From the NCBI GenBank assembly GCA_905209765.1, contig CAJLUE010000059.1, forward strand, positions 1 to 11,061: a stretch of 11,061 bases of DNA. Direction: 5' to 3'. The stretch comes from an uncultured Collinsella sp. (GTDB taxonomy: Bacteria; Actinomycetota; Coriobacteriia; Coriobacteriales; Coriobacteriaceae). The notes under the pieces were generated by a model. That model was given only the letters and a program-made list of their open reading frames with translations, was not told where the DNA came from and did not search any database. This document shows, one piece after another, positions 3,488-10,270 of this stretch. The number at the start of each line of letters is the position of its first letter. Position 1 is the first letter of the stretch. The translations under genes and the position numbers were made by a program.

Positions 3488-6256
3488 ATGCTGATGCTCA
3501 AAACCGCCACGGTTCTCGAAGCCATCTCCAAGCGCCGCCGCACGGCGCGCCCTGCCGCTCGCACCGGCCTGTCCAAGAACACCATATTCGCCGCCACCCA
3601 TAGCGCCGAGGACGCTCTCGTACTGCTTGACGCCACGGCAAACGGCCTCACCGCCGAGCAGGCAACCGAGCGCCTGGATGCCGCCGGCCCCAACACCATC
3701 GAAGCGCCGACCAAGACGCTCGCCCGCCGCATCGCCGACGCGTTCATCGATCCCTTCGCCGGCATCCTCGCCGCGCTCGCGCTGGTCTCACTCTACATCG
3801 ACGTGCTCGCCGTGCCCGAGCCGCAGCGCGACCCCTCCACGGTCATCGTCATCAGCATCATGCTGTTGGTATCGGGCGGCATGAAGTTTATCCAGGAAGC
3901 CCGCAGCGGCAATGCGGCAGAGGCCCTCAAGGACCTGGTCTCCAACACTTGCACCGCCCTGCGCGACGACGAGCGCATCGAGATCCTCTTCGACGAGCTC
4001 GTCCCCGGCGATGTGATCCGCCTCTCTGCCGGCGATATGGTGCCAGCAGATGCCCGCGTCATCACCGCGCGCGACCTGTTTGTCATCGAGTCCGCACTCA
4101 CCGGCGAGAGCGAGGCAGTCGAGAAGACCGCTGCCGTCACCGTCGTCGAGGGTGCCGACGGCTCCGCGCCGCCACTCTCTGCCTGCAAGAACATCGTCTT
4201 TACCGGCACCTCCGTGCAAAACGGCACCGCCATGGCGCTTGTCGTTGCCACCGGCTCGGACACCTACCTGGGCGGCATCGCCAAGATACTCAACGGGTGC
4301 GGCGAAAAGAGCGCGTTTGACCGCGGCGTCTCGAGCGTCTCCATGTTGCTCGTACGCCTCATGCTCGTTATGGCGCCGGCCGTCTTTGCCATCAACGCCG
4401 CCACCAAGGGCAACGTCATCGACGCGCTGCTGTCCGCCACGAGCGTGGCCGTGGGCATCACGCCGCAGATGCTCCCCGTCATCGTGACCACGAGCCTGTC
4501 GCAGGGCGCCAAGGACCTCGCCCGTCGCCAGGTTATCGTCAAGGAGCTGCCGGCGATTCAAAACCTGGGCGCCATGGACGTCCTGTGCTGCGACAAGACC
4601 GGCACCCTCACCGAAGACCGCATCGTGCTCGAGCGCTACCTCAACACCGATGGCAACGAGGACGCGCGCGTGCTGCGCCATGCGTTTTTGAACAGCTTCT
4701 TCCAGACCGGCCTCAAAAATCTTATCGACCTGGCCGTAATCGACCGTGCCGATGTGACACCCTCGACCGTCGCACCCGATTCCATGCTGGGCCAGAGCCT
4801 GCGCGACCGCTACACCAAGGTCGACGAGGTTCCCTTCGATTTCTCGCGCCGTCGCCTGAGCGTAGTTGTCTCCGACGCCCAAGGCAAAACCCAGATGGTT
4901 ACCAAGGGAGCTGCCGAGGAAATGCTCGAGATCTGCTCCTTTGTCGAGGTCGATGGCATCGCCCGGCCGCTCGCCGAAGACAAGCTCGCCCAGATTCGCA
5001 AGCAGGTCGCCGATCTTAACGCCGAGGGCCTGCGCGTGATTGCCGTGGCACAGAAGACCGATCCGCGCTGCGTGGGCGAGTTTGGCATCGCCGACGAATG
5101 CGACATGGTACTGATGGGCTTTTTGGCCTTCCTCGATCCGCCCAAAGCAAGTGCCGCGGGAGCCGTCGCCACGCTCGAAGCCAAGGGCGTGGCGGTCAAG
5201 GTCCTGACCGGCGACAACGACCGCGTCGCCGCCACCGTCTGCGAGCAGATTGGTATCGATGCGAGCAACGTCTTGCTCGGCTCCGAGATCGATGCACTCG
5301 ATGACGCCGAGCTTGCCGAGCGCGCCGAGAAAACCCACCTCTTCGCCAAGCTCTCGCCAGTGCAGAAGGCACGCCTGGTGCGCGTCATGCGCGAGATGCT
5401 CGACCACACCGTGGGCTTTATGGGCGACGGCATCAACGACGCCGCCGCCATGCGTGCGAGCGATTGCGGCATCTCGGTCGATTCGGCCGTCGACATTGCC
5501 AAGGAATCCGCCGATATCATCTTGCTTCAGAAGGACCTGGGCGTGCTCGAACGCGGCATCATCGAAGGCCGCCGCACCTACGGCAACCTGCTCAAGTACC
5601 TCAAGACCACAGTGAGCTCCAACTTTGGCAACGTGCTGTCCGTGACCGTCGCAAGCCTGTTCTTGCCGTTTTTGCCCATGAGTGCCCTGCAGCTGGTGCT
5701 GCTGTCGCTCGTCTACGAGATCGTGTGCATCACGCTACCGTGGGACACCGTCGATGACGCCTGGACCGCCCGTCCGCGTGCTTGGGACGCCGCGTCCATC
5801 AAGGGCTTTATGCTCGAGCTGGGCCCCGTGAGCTCGCTGTTTGATATCGTGACCTTCGCCGCGCTCTACTTTGTGGTGTGCCCCGCCGCCGTGGGCGCGA
5901 GCTGGTCCGAGCTTGCCGCAGCGGGCGACGCTGCGGGCATGGCGGCCTTCGCTGCACTCTTCCAGAGCGGCTGGTTTGTCGAGTCCATGTGGTCGCAGAC
6001 GCTCGTGATCCACATGCTGCGCTCCCCGCGCCTGCCGAGCCCGCGTGACCACGCCGCGCCCGCGCTGTGCGCTCTCACCGTGCTGGGCCTGGCGCTCGTC
6101 ACCTGGCTGCCGGCAAGCCCCATCGCCGATGCACTCGGCCTCATGACACTGCCCGCGGGCTTTTTCGCGCTGCTCATCGGCATCGTCACCGCCTACATCG
6201 CGCTCACTCAGCTGGCAAAGCGCCGCTACATTGCACGCCACGGCGAGCTACTGTAG
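3488..6256 (+). CDS. mgtA: Magnesium-translocating P-type (P3B) ATPase MgtA
   Basis: The product is a 922-residue membrane pump that uses ATP to import Mg2+. Motifs in order: TGES of the actuator domain (205-208), TPQMLP in the fourth membrane segment (325-330), the phosphorylated aspartate in DKTGTLT (D369), KGA of the nucleotide pocket (473-475), TGDND (~577) and GDGINDA (646-652). MgtA-type signatures include ELPAIQNLGAMDVLCCDKTG, SSNFGNVLSVTVASLFLPFL, a LPWDTVDD segment and GWFVESMWSQTLVIHMLRSP near the C-terminus. About ten membrane segments are visible: two before the actuator domain, two before D369 and six after the nucleotide domain. I chose ATG 3488 because AAGGAGG (3476-3482) is ideally spaced; the upstream TTG at 3437 has no ribosome site and would span this one. 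Family proteins are about 900 residues. Q327 replaces the glutamate of the PEMLP motif I recall from enterobacterial MgtA. Confidence 0.93.
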   Translation: MLMLKTATVLEAISKRRRTARPAARTGLSKNTIFAATHSAEDALVLLDATANGLTAEQATERLDAAGPNTIEAPTKTLARRIADAFIDPFAGILAALALVSLYIDVLAVPEPQRDPSTVIVISIMLLVSGGMKFIQEARSGNAAEALKDLVSNTCTALRDDERIEILFDELVPGDVIRLSAGDMVPADARVITARDLFVIESALTGESEAVEKTAAVTVVEGADGSAPPLSACKNIVFTGTSVQNGTAMALVVATGSDTYLGGIAKILNGCGEKSAFDRGVSSVSMLLVRLMLVMAPAVFAINAATKGNVIDALLSATSVAVGITPQMLPVIVTTSLSQGAKDLARRQVIVKELPAIQNLGAMDVLCCDKTGTLTEDRIVLERYLNTDGNEDARVLRHAFLNSFFQTGLKNLIDLAVIDRADVTPSTVAPDSMLGQSLRDRYTKVDEVPFDFSRRRLSVVVSDAQGKTQMVTKGAAEEMLEICSFVEVDGIARPLAEDKLAQIRKQVADLNAEGLRVIAVAQKTDPRCVGEFGIADECDMVLMGFLAFLDPPKASAAGAVATLEAKGVAVKVLTGDNDRVAATVCEQIGIDASNVLLGSEIDALDDAELAERAEKTHLFAKLSPVQKARLVRVMREMLDHTVGFMGDGINDAAAMRASDCGISVDSAVDIAKESADIILLQKDLGVLERGIIEGRRTYGNLLKYLKTTVSSNFGNVLSVTVASLFLPFLPMSALQLVLLSLVYEIVCITLPWDTVDDAWTARPRAWDAASIKGFMLELGPVSSLFDIVTFAALYFVVCPAAVGASWSELAAAGDAAGMAAFAALFQSGWFVESMWSQTLVIHMLRSPRLPSPRDHAAPALCALTVLGLALVTWLPASPIADALGLMTLPAGFFALLIGIVTAYIALTQLAKRRYIARHGELL

Positions 6257-6285
6257 CGAGCAGACGGAAAACACCCCGCCAGCTG

Positions 6286-6342
6286 CCGTTACCGCTACCG
6301 CAGCTGCCGACGCCGTTGCCGTTGCCTCTGCCGCCGCCGCAG
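6286..6342. repeat. Low-complexity CCG/CTG/GTT-rich tract
   Basis: An imperfect trinucleotide and hexanucleotide tract (GCCGTTGCCGTTGCC and variants, ending in GCCGCCGCCGCAG) starts 30 nt after the mgtA stop codon. It looks like slippage-generated sequence. In one frame it reads as alternating proline and leucine, but no start or ribosome site supports a gene. Confidence 0.55.
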
Positions 6343-6356
6343 TCTATCCCCTCAGC

Positions 6357-6423
6357 AGTTGCGGTGAAATAGTTCCTGTTTAAAGCCCCCTGACTTTAAT
6401 TTAGGGACTATTCCACCGCAACT
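6357..6423. repeat. 67-nt palindromic repeat (family C)
   Basis: Two 21-nt arms (6357-6377, beginning AGTTGCGGTGAAATAG, and 6403-6423) are complementary except at two positions. The 25-nt loop contains a nested inverted repeat, TAAAG (6381-6385) with CTTTA (6394-6398). The architecture (about 20-nt arms and a self-pairing loop) matches family A although the sequence differs. It lies between the convergent ends of mgtA and a minus-strand gene remnant, so it could act as a shared terminator. Confidence 0.75.
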
Positions 6424-6437
6424 TATTGGAGGATTAG

Positions 6438-6605
6438 CTAGTCCTTGGGCGTCCAGGACCAGAAGAAGTTGATTGGGGCCACACGCGAAGCGGCACCGGT
6501 CTTTTTGTTGATCGAGGAAATGTGACGGTAGAGCGTTGGGCGCGAAATCGGAACATGCGGGTGTAAAATCCCCACCAAGATCGTCGGTAGCAAGCGCCAG
6601 CCCAT
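6438..6605 (-). pseudogene. Remnant of an unidentified minus-strand gene (C-terminal end)
   Basis: Reading the minus strand, 55 codons run from ATG 6605-6603 to TAG 6440-6438. The last ~35 codons use the GC-rich codon set of the real genes here and contain PISRPTLYRHISSINKKTG, a pattern like the recognition helix of a helix-turn-helix as found at the ends of some recombinases, followed by a Phe/Trp-rich tail. An in-frame stop lies 9 nt upstream of the ATG and no Shine-Dalgarno is seen. The adjacent upstream minus-strand sequence looks coding in another frame (GRRADDVVMWDGLALATD), consistent with a frameshifted, truncated gene cut by the repeat at 6653-6698. I do not recognise the family. A genuine 55-residue protein is the alternative. 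Confidence 0.4.
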
Positions 6606-6652
6606 CCCACATCACGACATCATCGGCTCGTCGCCCCAACTGCCCCAGTAGC

Positions 6653-6698
6653 GTACGTCCCCAATGAGTGGCCGAAGAACGTCCCCAGCGACTAGTCA
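6653..6698. repeat. Decayed family B repeat copy
   Basis: Bases 6675-6698 match the reverse complement of 2126-2149 with two mismatches in 24. A second partial unit, ACGTCCCCAATGA, lies at 6655-6667 in the same rather than the opposite orientation, so the hairpin is lost. It separates the minus-strand remnant from the promoter region of the zinc-protein cluster. Confidence 0.65.
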
Positions 6699-6815
6699 AA
6701 AATGGGCCATGTGTCCCAGTTGTGGAGACTCGTTGAGCCGTCTGGGTATCGTGAAAGATAACGCACTCCCCCATCATCAAAAGTGACACACGCTACCTGT
6801 TGATGGGAGGCAGCC
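6699..6815 (+). promoter_or_regulatory. Upstream region of the zinc-protein/SPFH cluster with weak promoter candidate
   Basis: TTGAGC (6733-6738) and GATAAC (6757-6762), 18 nt apart, are a moderate sigma-70-like pair and would start transcription near 6769. GGGAGG (6805-6810) is a good ribosome site for ATG 6816. CATCAA (6775-6780) could pair with TTGATG (6801-6806) just before the ribosome site. No operator-like palindrome was noticed. Confidence 0.3.
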
Positions 6816-7553
6816 ATGGGCTTCTTTGACAAGATGTTCGAGAAGAAAGAATGCGCGATTTGCGGTACCGAGCTGGGTCTTTTGGGAAAGACCAAGATCA
6901 GCGAAGGTTACCTGTGCAAAGAGTGTGCCGGCAAGCTCTCCCCCTACTTCCACGGCTATCGCTCCAGCACCGCGGACGATATCCGCGAGCAACTCGCCTA
7001 CCGCGAGGCTAACGCCGAGCGCCTGGTCTCGTTCAACCCTACGCGCACGCTCTCTGCCGGGCGCACCAACATCATGCTCGACGAAGACGCGGGCCTGCTG
7101 ATCATTACCTCGCAGAGCCGCTGGCGCGATGCCAACCCCGACATCATCGAGTTTTCGCAGGTACTCGGCTGTGATATGGATATCGACGAGCACCGTGCCG
7201 AAATCTATCGCGAGACCAAGGACGGCGAGCGCGAGAGCTACAATCCGCCGCGCTACGACCTGGATTACGACTTTAATCTGACCATCCACGTCAACACGCC
7301 GTACTTTACCGAGATCAACCTGCGCGTGAACGACTCCACCATCGATCAGCGCGGCTCCATCGAATATCGCGAGGCCAAGCGCCAGGCAACCGAAGTCCGC
7401 GATGCGCTGGTGCAGCTGCGTCAGGAGACACGCGACAGCGTCGTGGCCGCCAAGGCCCCCAAGACCGCGGTGACCTGCCCCTTCTGCGGAGCCACCACCA
7501 TTCCCGATGCCAGTGGGCGCTGCGAATACTGCGGCGGCGCCATCGGCGCATAG
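6816..7553 (+). CDS. DUF4428-type zinc protein with C-terminal zinc ribbon
   Basis: The 245-residue product starts with a DUF4428-like zinc site: Cys13 and Cys16 (CAICGTELGLLGKTK) with Cys34 and Cys37 (YLCKEC), followed by KLSPYF. A central region (~55-190) has an acidic, beta-rich pattern of a bacterial PH-like or beta-barrel kind, and a helix around 185-215 precedes a second ribbon with Cys221, 224, 236 and 239 (CPFCG, CEYCGG). No signal peptide or membrane segment is visible, so it should be cytosolic. It is the first gene of a run spaced 24, 48 and 80 nt apart. DUF4428 proteins have no established biochemical role that I know of. The company of two further zinc-ribbon proteins points to a shared complex. 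Confidence 0.8.
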   Translation: MGFFDKMFEKKECAICGTELGLLGKTKISEGYLCKECAGKLSPYFHGYRSSTADDIREQLAYREANAERLVSFNPTRTLSAGRTNIMLDEDAGLLIITSQSRWRDANPDIIEFSQVLGCDMDIDEHRAEIYRETKDGERESYNPPRYDLDYDFNLTIHVNTPYFTEINLRVNDSTIDQRGSIEYREAKRQATEVRDALVQLRQETRDSVVAAKAPKTAVTCPFCGATTIPDASGRCEYCGGAIGA

Positions 7554-7577
7554 CCCCCGGCACGGAAAGGACCGATC

Positions 7578-8900
7578 ATGGCCTTCGAGAGCGTCAACTA
7601 TCAGTGCCCTGCCTGCGGTGGCCCCTTGCATTTTGCAAGCGCCGAGCAAAGGCTCGTCTGCGACTACTGCGACTCGCGCTTTGAAGTCGAAGAAGTCGAG
7701 GCCCTCTATCGCGAGCGCCAGGACAAGGCCGACGCCAAAGCCGATGCGGCAGCCGCAACGCCAAAGCCCGTCGCCGACGACGCGGTGCAGGAGCTCGCCC
7801 AAAACGCCGGCTACATCTGCTCGTCGTGCGGCGCCGAGCTCGTGTCCGACGGCACCGTCGCCGTCACCACCTGCCCGTACTGCGGCAACTCCGCCGTGGC
7901 ACCCGGCCAGCTCTCGGGCGACTTCTCTCCCGACCTGGTAATCCCGTTTAAACTCGGGCGCGACGATGTCATGACCGCACTCAAGGAACACTACAAGGGC
8001 AAGATCTTGCTGCCCAAGAGCTTTGTCACCGGCAACCACATCGACGAGGTCCAAGGTGTCTACGTGCCGTTTTGGCTCTACGGCGCCCGCGTTGACGGCG
8101 AAGTGTACTTTGACGCGACCAGCGAGACCGTGACCGAGGAATCCGACCGCACCGTCACGACCACCGACCACTACGATGCCTATCGAAAGGGCAATATCTC
8201 GTTTAAGCGCGTGCCCGTCGACGGATCGTCCAAGATGCCCGACGGCCACATGGACGCCATCGAGCCGTTTGACTACGACGCGCTGCGCCCGTTCTCGGTC
8301 GCGTATATGCCCGGCTACATCGCCAACCGCTACGACGAAGACTGCGAGACCTGCAAGGCGCGCGCCGAGCGCCGTATGGAAGAAAGCACGATCTCGGCCC
8401 TGCGCGAGACCGTCGTCGACGAATACGACGATGCCACGGTCGAAAGCAAGCAGCTCGATTACACCTGGGAAGACAACGATTATGCCCTGTTCCCCGTGTG
8501 GATGCTCTCTACCTCGTGGAACGGCAAGAGCTATCTGTTTGCCATGAACGGCCAGACCGGTCGCATGGTCGGCGAGCTCCCCTGCTCCAAGCCCAAGCTC
8601 GCCATCGCCTCGGTGCTGTTCTTTGTGATCGGGTTTGTCCTCTCCCAGATTCTCTTTATGGGTGGGAATGCCTTCGATCCGGACTACCTCGCCTTTGATG
8701 TCGAGGGCATCCTCATCAACATCGTCGCGCCGCTGATCATCGTGATTATCGGAGACGTGCTACTGGTAGGCCAGCTCAAGACGGCCAACGAGGCCACCCA
8801 CGCCGATTACTACTGCGGAGAGCTCGACCTGACCGAGAAGCACGACACCTTCAGCCACACCGAGACCACCGTTGTCATGAAGGACAACAAGGACGACTAG
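7578..8900 (+). CDS. Double zinc-ribbon membrane protein (TFIIB-type ribbon; YdjG-like)
   Basis: The 440-residue product carries two N-terminal zinc ribbons, Cys10/13/28/31 (CPACGG, CDYC) and Cys81/84/99/102 (CSSCG, CPYCG), separated by a charged Ala-rich linker. A long soluble region follows (~110-335), with PFKLGRDDV, YVPFWLYGA and FPVWMLS patterns typical of the family. Two hydrophobic helices come near the C-terminus (~341-361 and ~377-397), and a charged tail. The predicted topology keeps the ribbons and soluble part in the cytosol. Annotation systems usually name such proteins TFIIB-type zinc ribbon proteins, but nothing here suggests a transcription role. The closest characterised counterpart I recall is B. 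subtilis YdjG, a membrane partner of a PspA-type stress protein. GGAAAGG at 7564-7570 supports the start. Confidence 0.85.
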   Translation: MAFESVNYQCPACGGPLHFASAEQRLVCDYCDSRFEVEEVEALYRERQDKADAKADAAAATPKPVADDAVQELAQNAGYICSSCGAELVSDGTVAVTTCPYCGNSAVAPGQLSGDFSPDLVIPFKLGRDDVMTALKEHYKGKILLPKSFVTGNHIDEVQGVYVPFWLYGARVDGEVYFDATSETVTEESDRTVTTTDHYDAYRKGNISFKRVPVDGSSKMPDGHMDAIEPFDYDALRPFSVAYMPGYIANRYDEDCETCKARAERRMEESTISALRETVVDEYDDATVESKQLDYTWEDNDYALFPVWMLSTSWNGKSYLFAMNGQTGRMVGELPCSKPKLAIASVLFFVIGFVLSQILFMGGNAFDPDYLAFDVEGILINIVAPLIIVIIGDVLLVGQLKTANEATHADYYCGELDLTEKHDTFSHTETTVVMKDNKDD

Positions 8901-8948
8901 CCATTCTGACCAATACCACCCGGCCTTTGACGAGAAAGGAAGATCACC

Positions 8949-10190
8949 ATGGGACTCTTGAAAGCTGGATTGGGCGCTGCCGGCGGCGTCATGGCCGACC
9001 AGTGGAAGGAATTTATCTACTGCGAATCGATGCCCGCTGACGTCTTGGCCTGCAAGGGCAGCAAGCGCACTGGCGGCCGCAGCTCCAACACGCGTGGCGA
9101 GGACAACGTCATCTCCAACGGCTCCGTCATCGCCGTCAACGACGGCCAGGGCATGCTCGTGGTGCAAAACGGCAAGATCATCGAGGTCGCGCTGGAGCCC
9201 GGCGAGTTCGTCTTTGACACCGGCAGCGAGCCGAGCGTCTTTAGCGGCAACCTGGGCGACTCCATCAAGGAGACGTTCGCCAATATCGGCAGCCGCTTTA
9301 CCTTTGGCGGCGACGCGGGCAAAGACCAGCGCGTCTACTTCATCAACACCAAGGAGATCATCGGCAACAAGTACGGAACCGCCTCGCCTGTGCCCTTCCG
9401 CGCAGTCGACAACAATATCGGCCTGGACGTCGACATCTCCGTGCGTTGCAACGGCGAGTATTCGTACCGCATCACCAACCCGCTGCTGTTCTACACCAAC
9501 GTGTGCGGCAACGTGACCGATAGCTATACGCGCGACAAGATCGACAGCCAGCTTAAGTCCGAGCTGCTCACCGCCCTGCAGCCCGCCTTTGCCAAGATCT
9601 CGGAGATGGGCATTCGCTACAGCGCCATCCCCGGCCACACCACCGAGCTCGCGCGCGCACTCAACGAGGTCCTCTCAGCCGATTGGCGCGATCTGCGTGG
9701 TGTCGAGATCGTGAGCTTTGGCGTCAACTCCATCGCCGCCTCGCAAGAAGACGAGCAGATGATTAAAGACCTGCAGAAGGCTGCAGTCATGCGCGATCCC
9801 ACCATGGCGGCCGCCAACATCGCCAGCGCCCAGAGCGACGCAATGCGCGCGGCAGCGGCCAACCCCAATGGCGCGATGGCAGGCTTTATGGGCATGGGCA
9901 TGGCGGGCGGCATGGGCGGCATGAACGCCAGCCAGCTGTTTGCCGCCGGCCAGGCACAGCAGCAGGCTGCCCCACAGCCGGCTCCGACACCCGCCCCTGC
10001 ACCGGCTCCTGCCGCTGCCCCCGCGGCCGGCACGTGGACCTGCAGCTGCGGCGCCACCAACACCGGCAAGTTCTGCCCCGAGTGCGGTAGTCCCGCACCC
10101 GCCCCGGCACCGGCCAAGTGGTTCTGCCCCAACTGCGGCAGCGAAAACGGCGGCAAGTTCTGCAGCAACTGCGGAACGCCCAGACCCTAG
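8949..10190 (+). CDS. SPFH-domain protein with C-terminal tandem zinc ribbons (YdjI-like, 'virion core protein' family)
   Basis: The 413-residue product opens with a Gly-rich amphipathic start and DQWKEFIYCESMPADVL, then an SPFH/band-7 domain (~30-290) with a membrane-proximal beta region (DGQGMLVVQNGKIIEVALEPG) and the helix QPAFAKISEMGIRYSAIP. A helical segment, a Gly/Met-rich stretch and a Pro/Ala linker (~337-361) lead to two zinc ribbons: Cys365/367/376/379 and Cys393/396/405/408. SPFH proteins form oligomeric membrane scaffolds. This subfamily, including B. subtilis YdjI, lacks a true membrane helix. Placing zinc ribbons on a flexible arm suggests protein recruitment. AAAGGAAG (8935-8942) supports the start. 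The gene lies 48 nt after the YdjG-like gene, most likely in the same transcript. Confidence 0.88.
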   Translation: MGLLKAGLGAAGGVMADQWKEFIYCESMPADVLACKGSKRTGGRSSNTRGEDNVISNGSVIAVNDGQGMLVVQNGKIIEVALEPGEFVFDTGSEPSVFSGNLGDSIKETFANIGSRFTFGGDAGKDQRVYFINTKEIIGNKYGTASPVPFRAVDNNIGLDVDISVRCNGEYSYRITNPLLFYTNVCGNVTDSYTRDKIDSQLKSELLTALQPAFAKISEMGIRYSAIPGHTTELARALNEVLSADWRDLRGVEIVSFGVNSIAASQEDEQMIKDLQKAAVMRDPTMAAANIASAQSDAMRAAAANPNGAMAGFMGMGMAGGMGGMNASQLFAAGQAQQQAAPQPAPTPAPAPAPAAAPAAGTWTCSCGATNTGKFCPECGSPAPAPAPAKWFCPNCGSENGGKFCSNCGTPRP

Positions 10191-10209
10191 CCCCTCTATC
10201 TGGTAATTG

Positions 10210-10231
10210 GCGGGGGATCCGCCACCCCCGC
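10210..10231 (+). terminator. Weak hairpin between the SPFH gene and the lipoprotein gene
   Basis: GCGGGGG (10210-10216) and CCCCCGC (10225-10231) form a 7-bp GC stem with an 8-nt loop, followed by ATTTGCTTCT rather than a solid T-run. It may attenuate transcription rather than end it; the next gene starts 39 nt later. Confidence 0.4.
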
Positions 10232-10270
10232 ATTTGCTTCTATGGGTTTCGTTCGATAAAGGAGGACACC

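Noticed and set aside
3788..5407. Minus-strand ORF of 539 codons
   Set aside because: It is fully antisense to mgtA and has the His/Asp/Gly-rich composition of a mirror frame; no domain is visible.
6777..8249. Minus-strand ORF of 490 codons
   Set aside because: It is antisense to two zinc-protein genes with clear cysteine motifs and has shadow-frame composition.
7578..8900. Transcription factor (TFIIB-like) reading of the double zinc-ribbon protein
   Set aside because: Only the zinc ribbon is TFIIB-like. The C-terminal membrane helices and gene context point to a membrane role.
8760..9638. Minus-strand ORF of 292 codons
   Set aside because: It is antisense to the SPFH gene; no motif and no convincing start.
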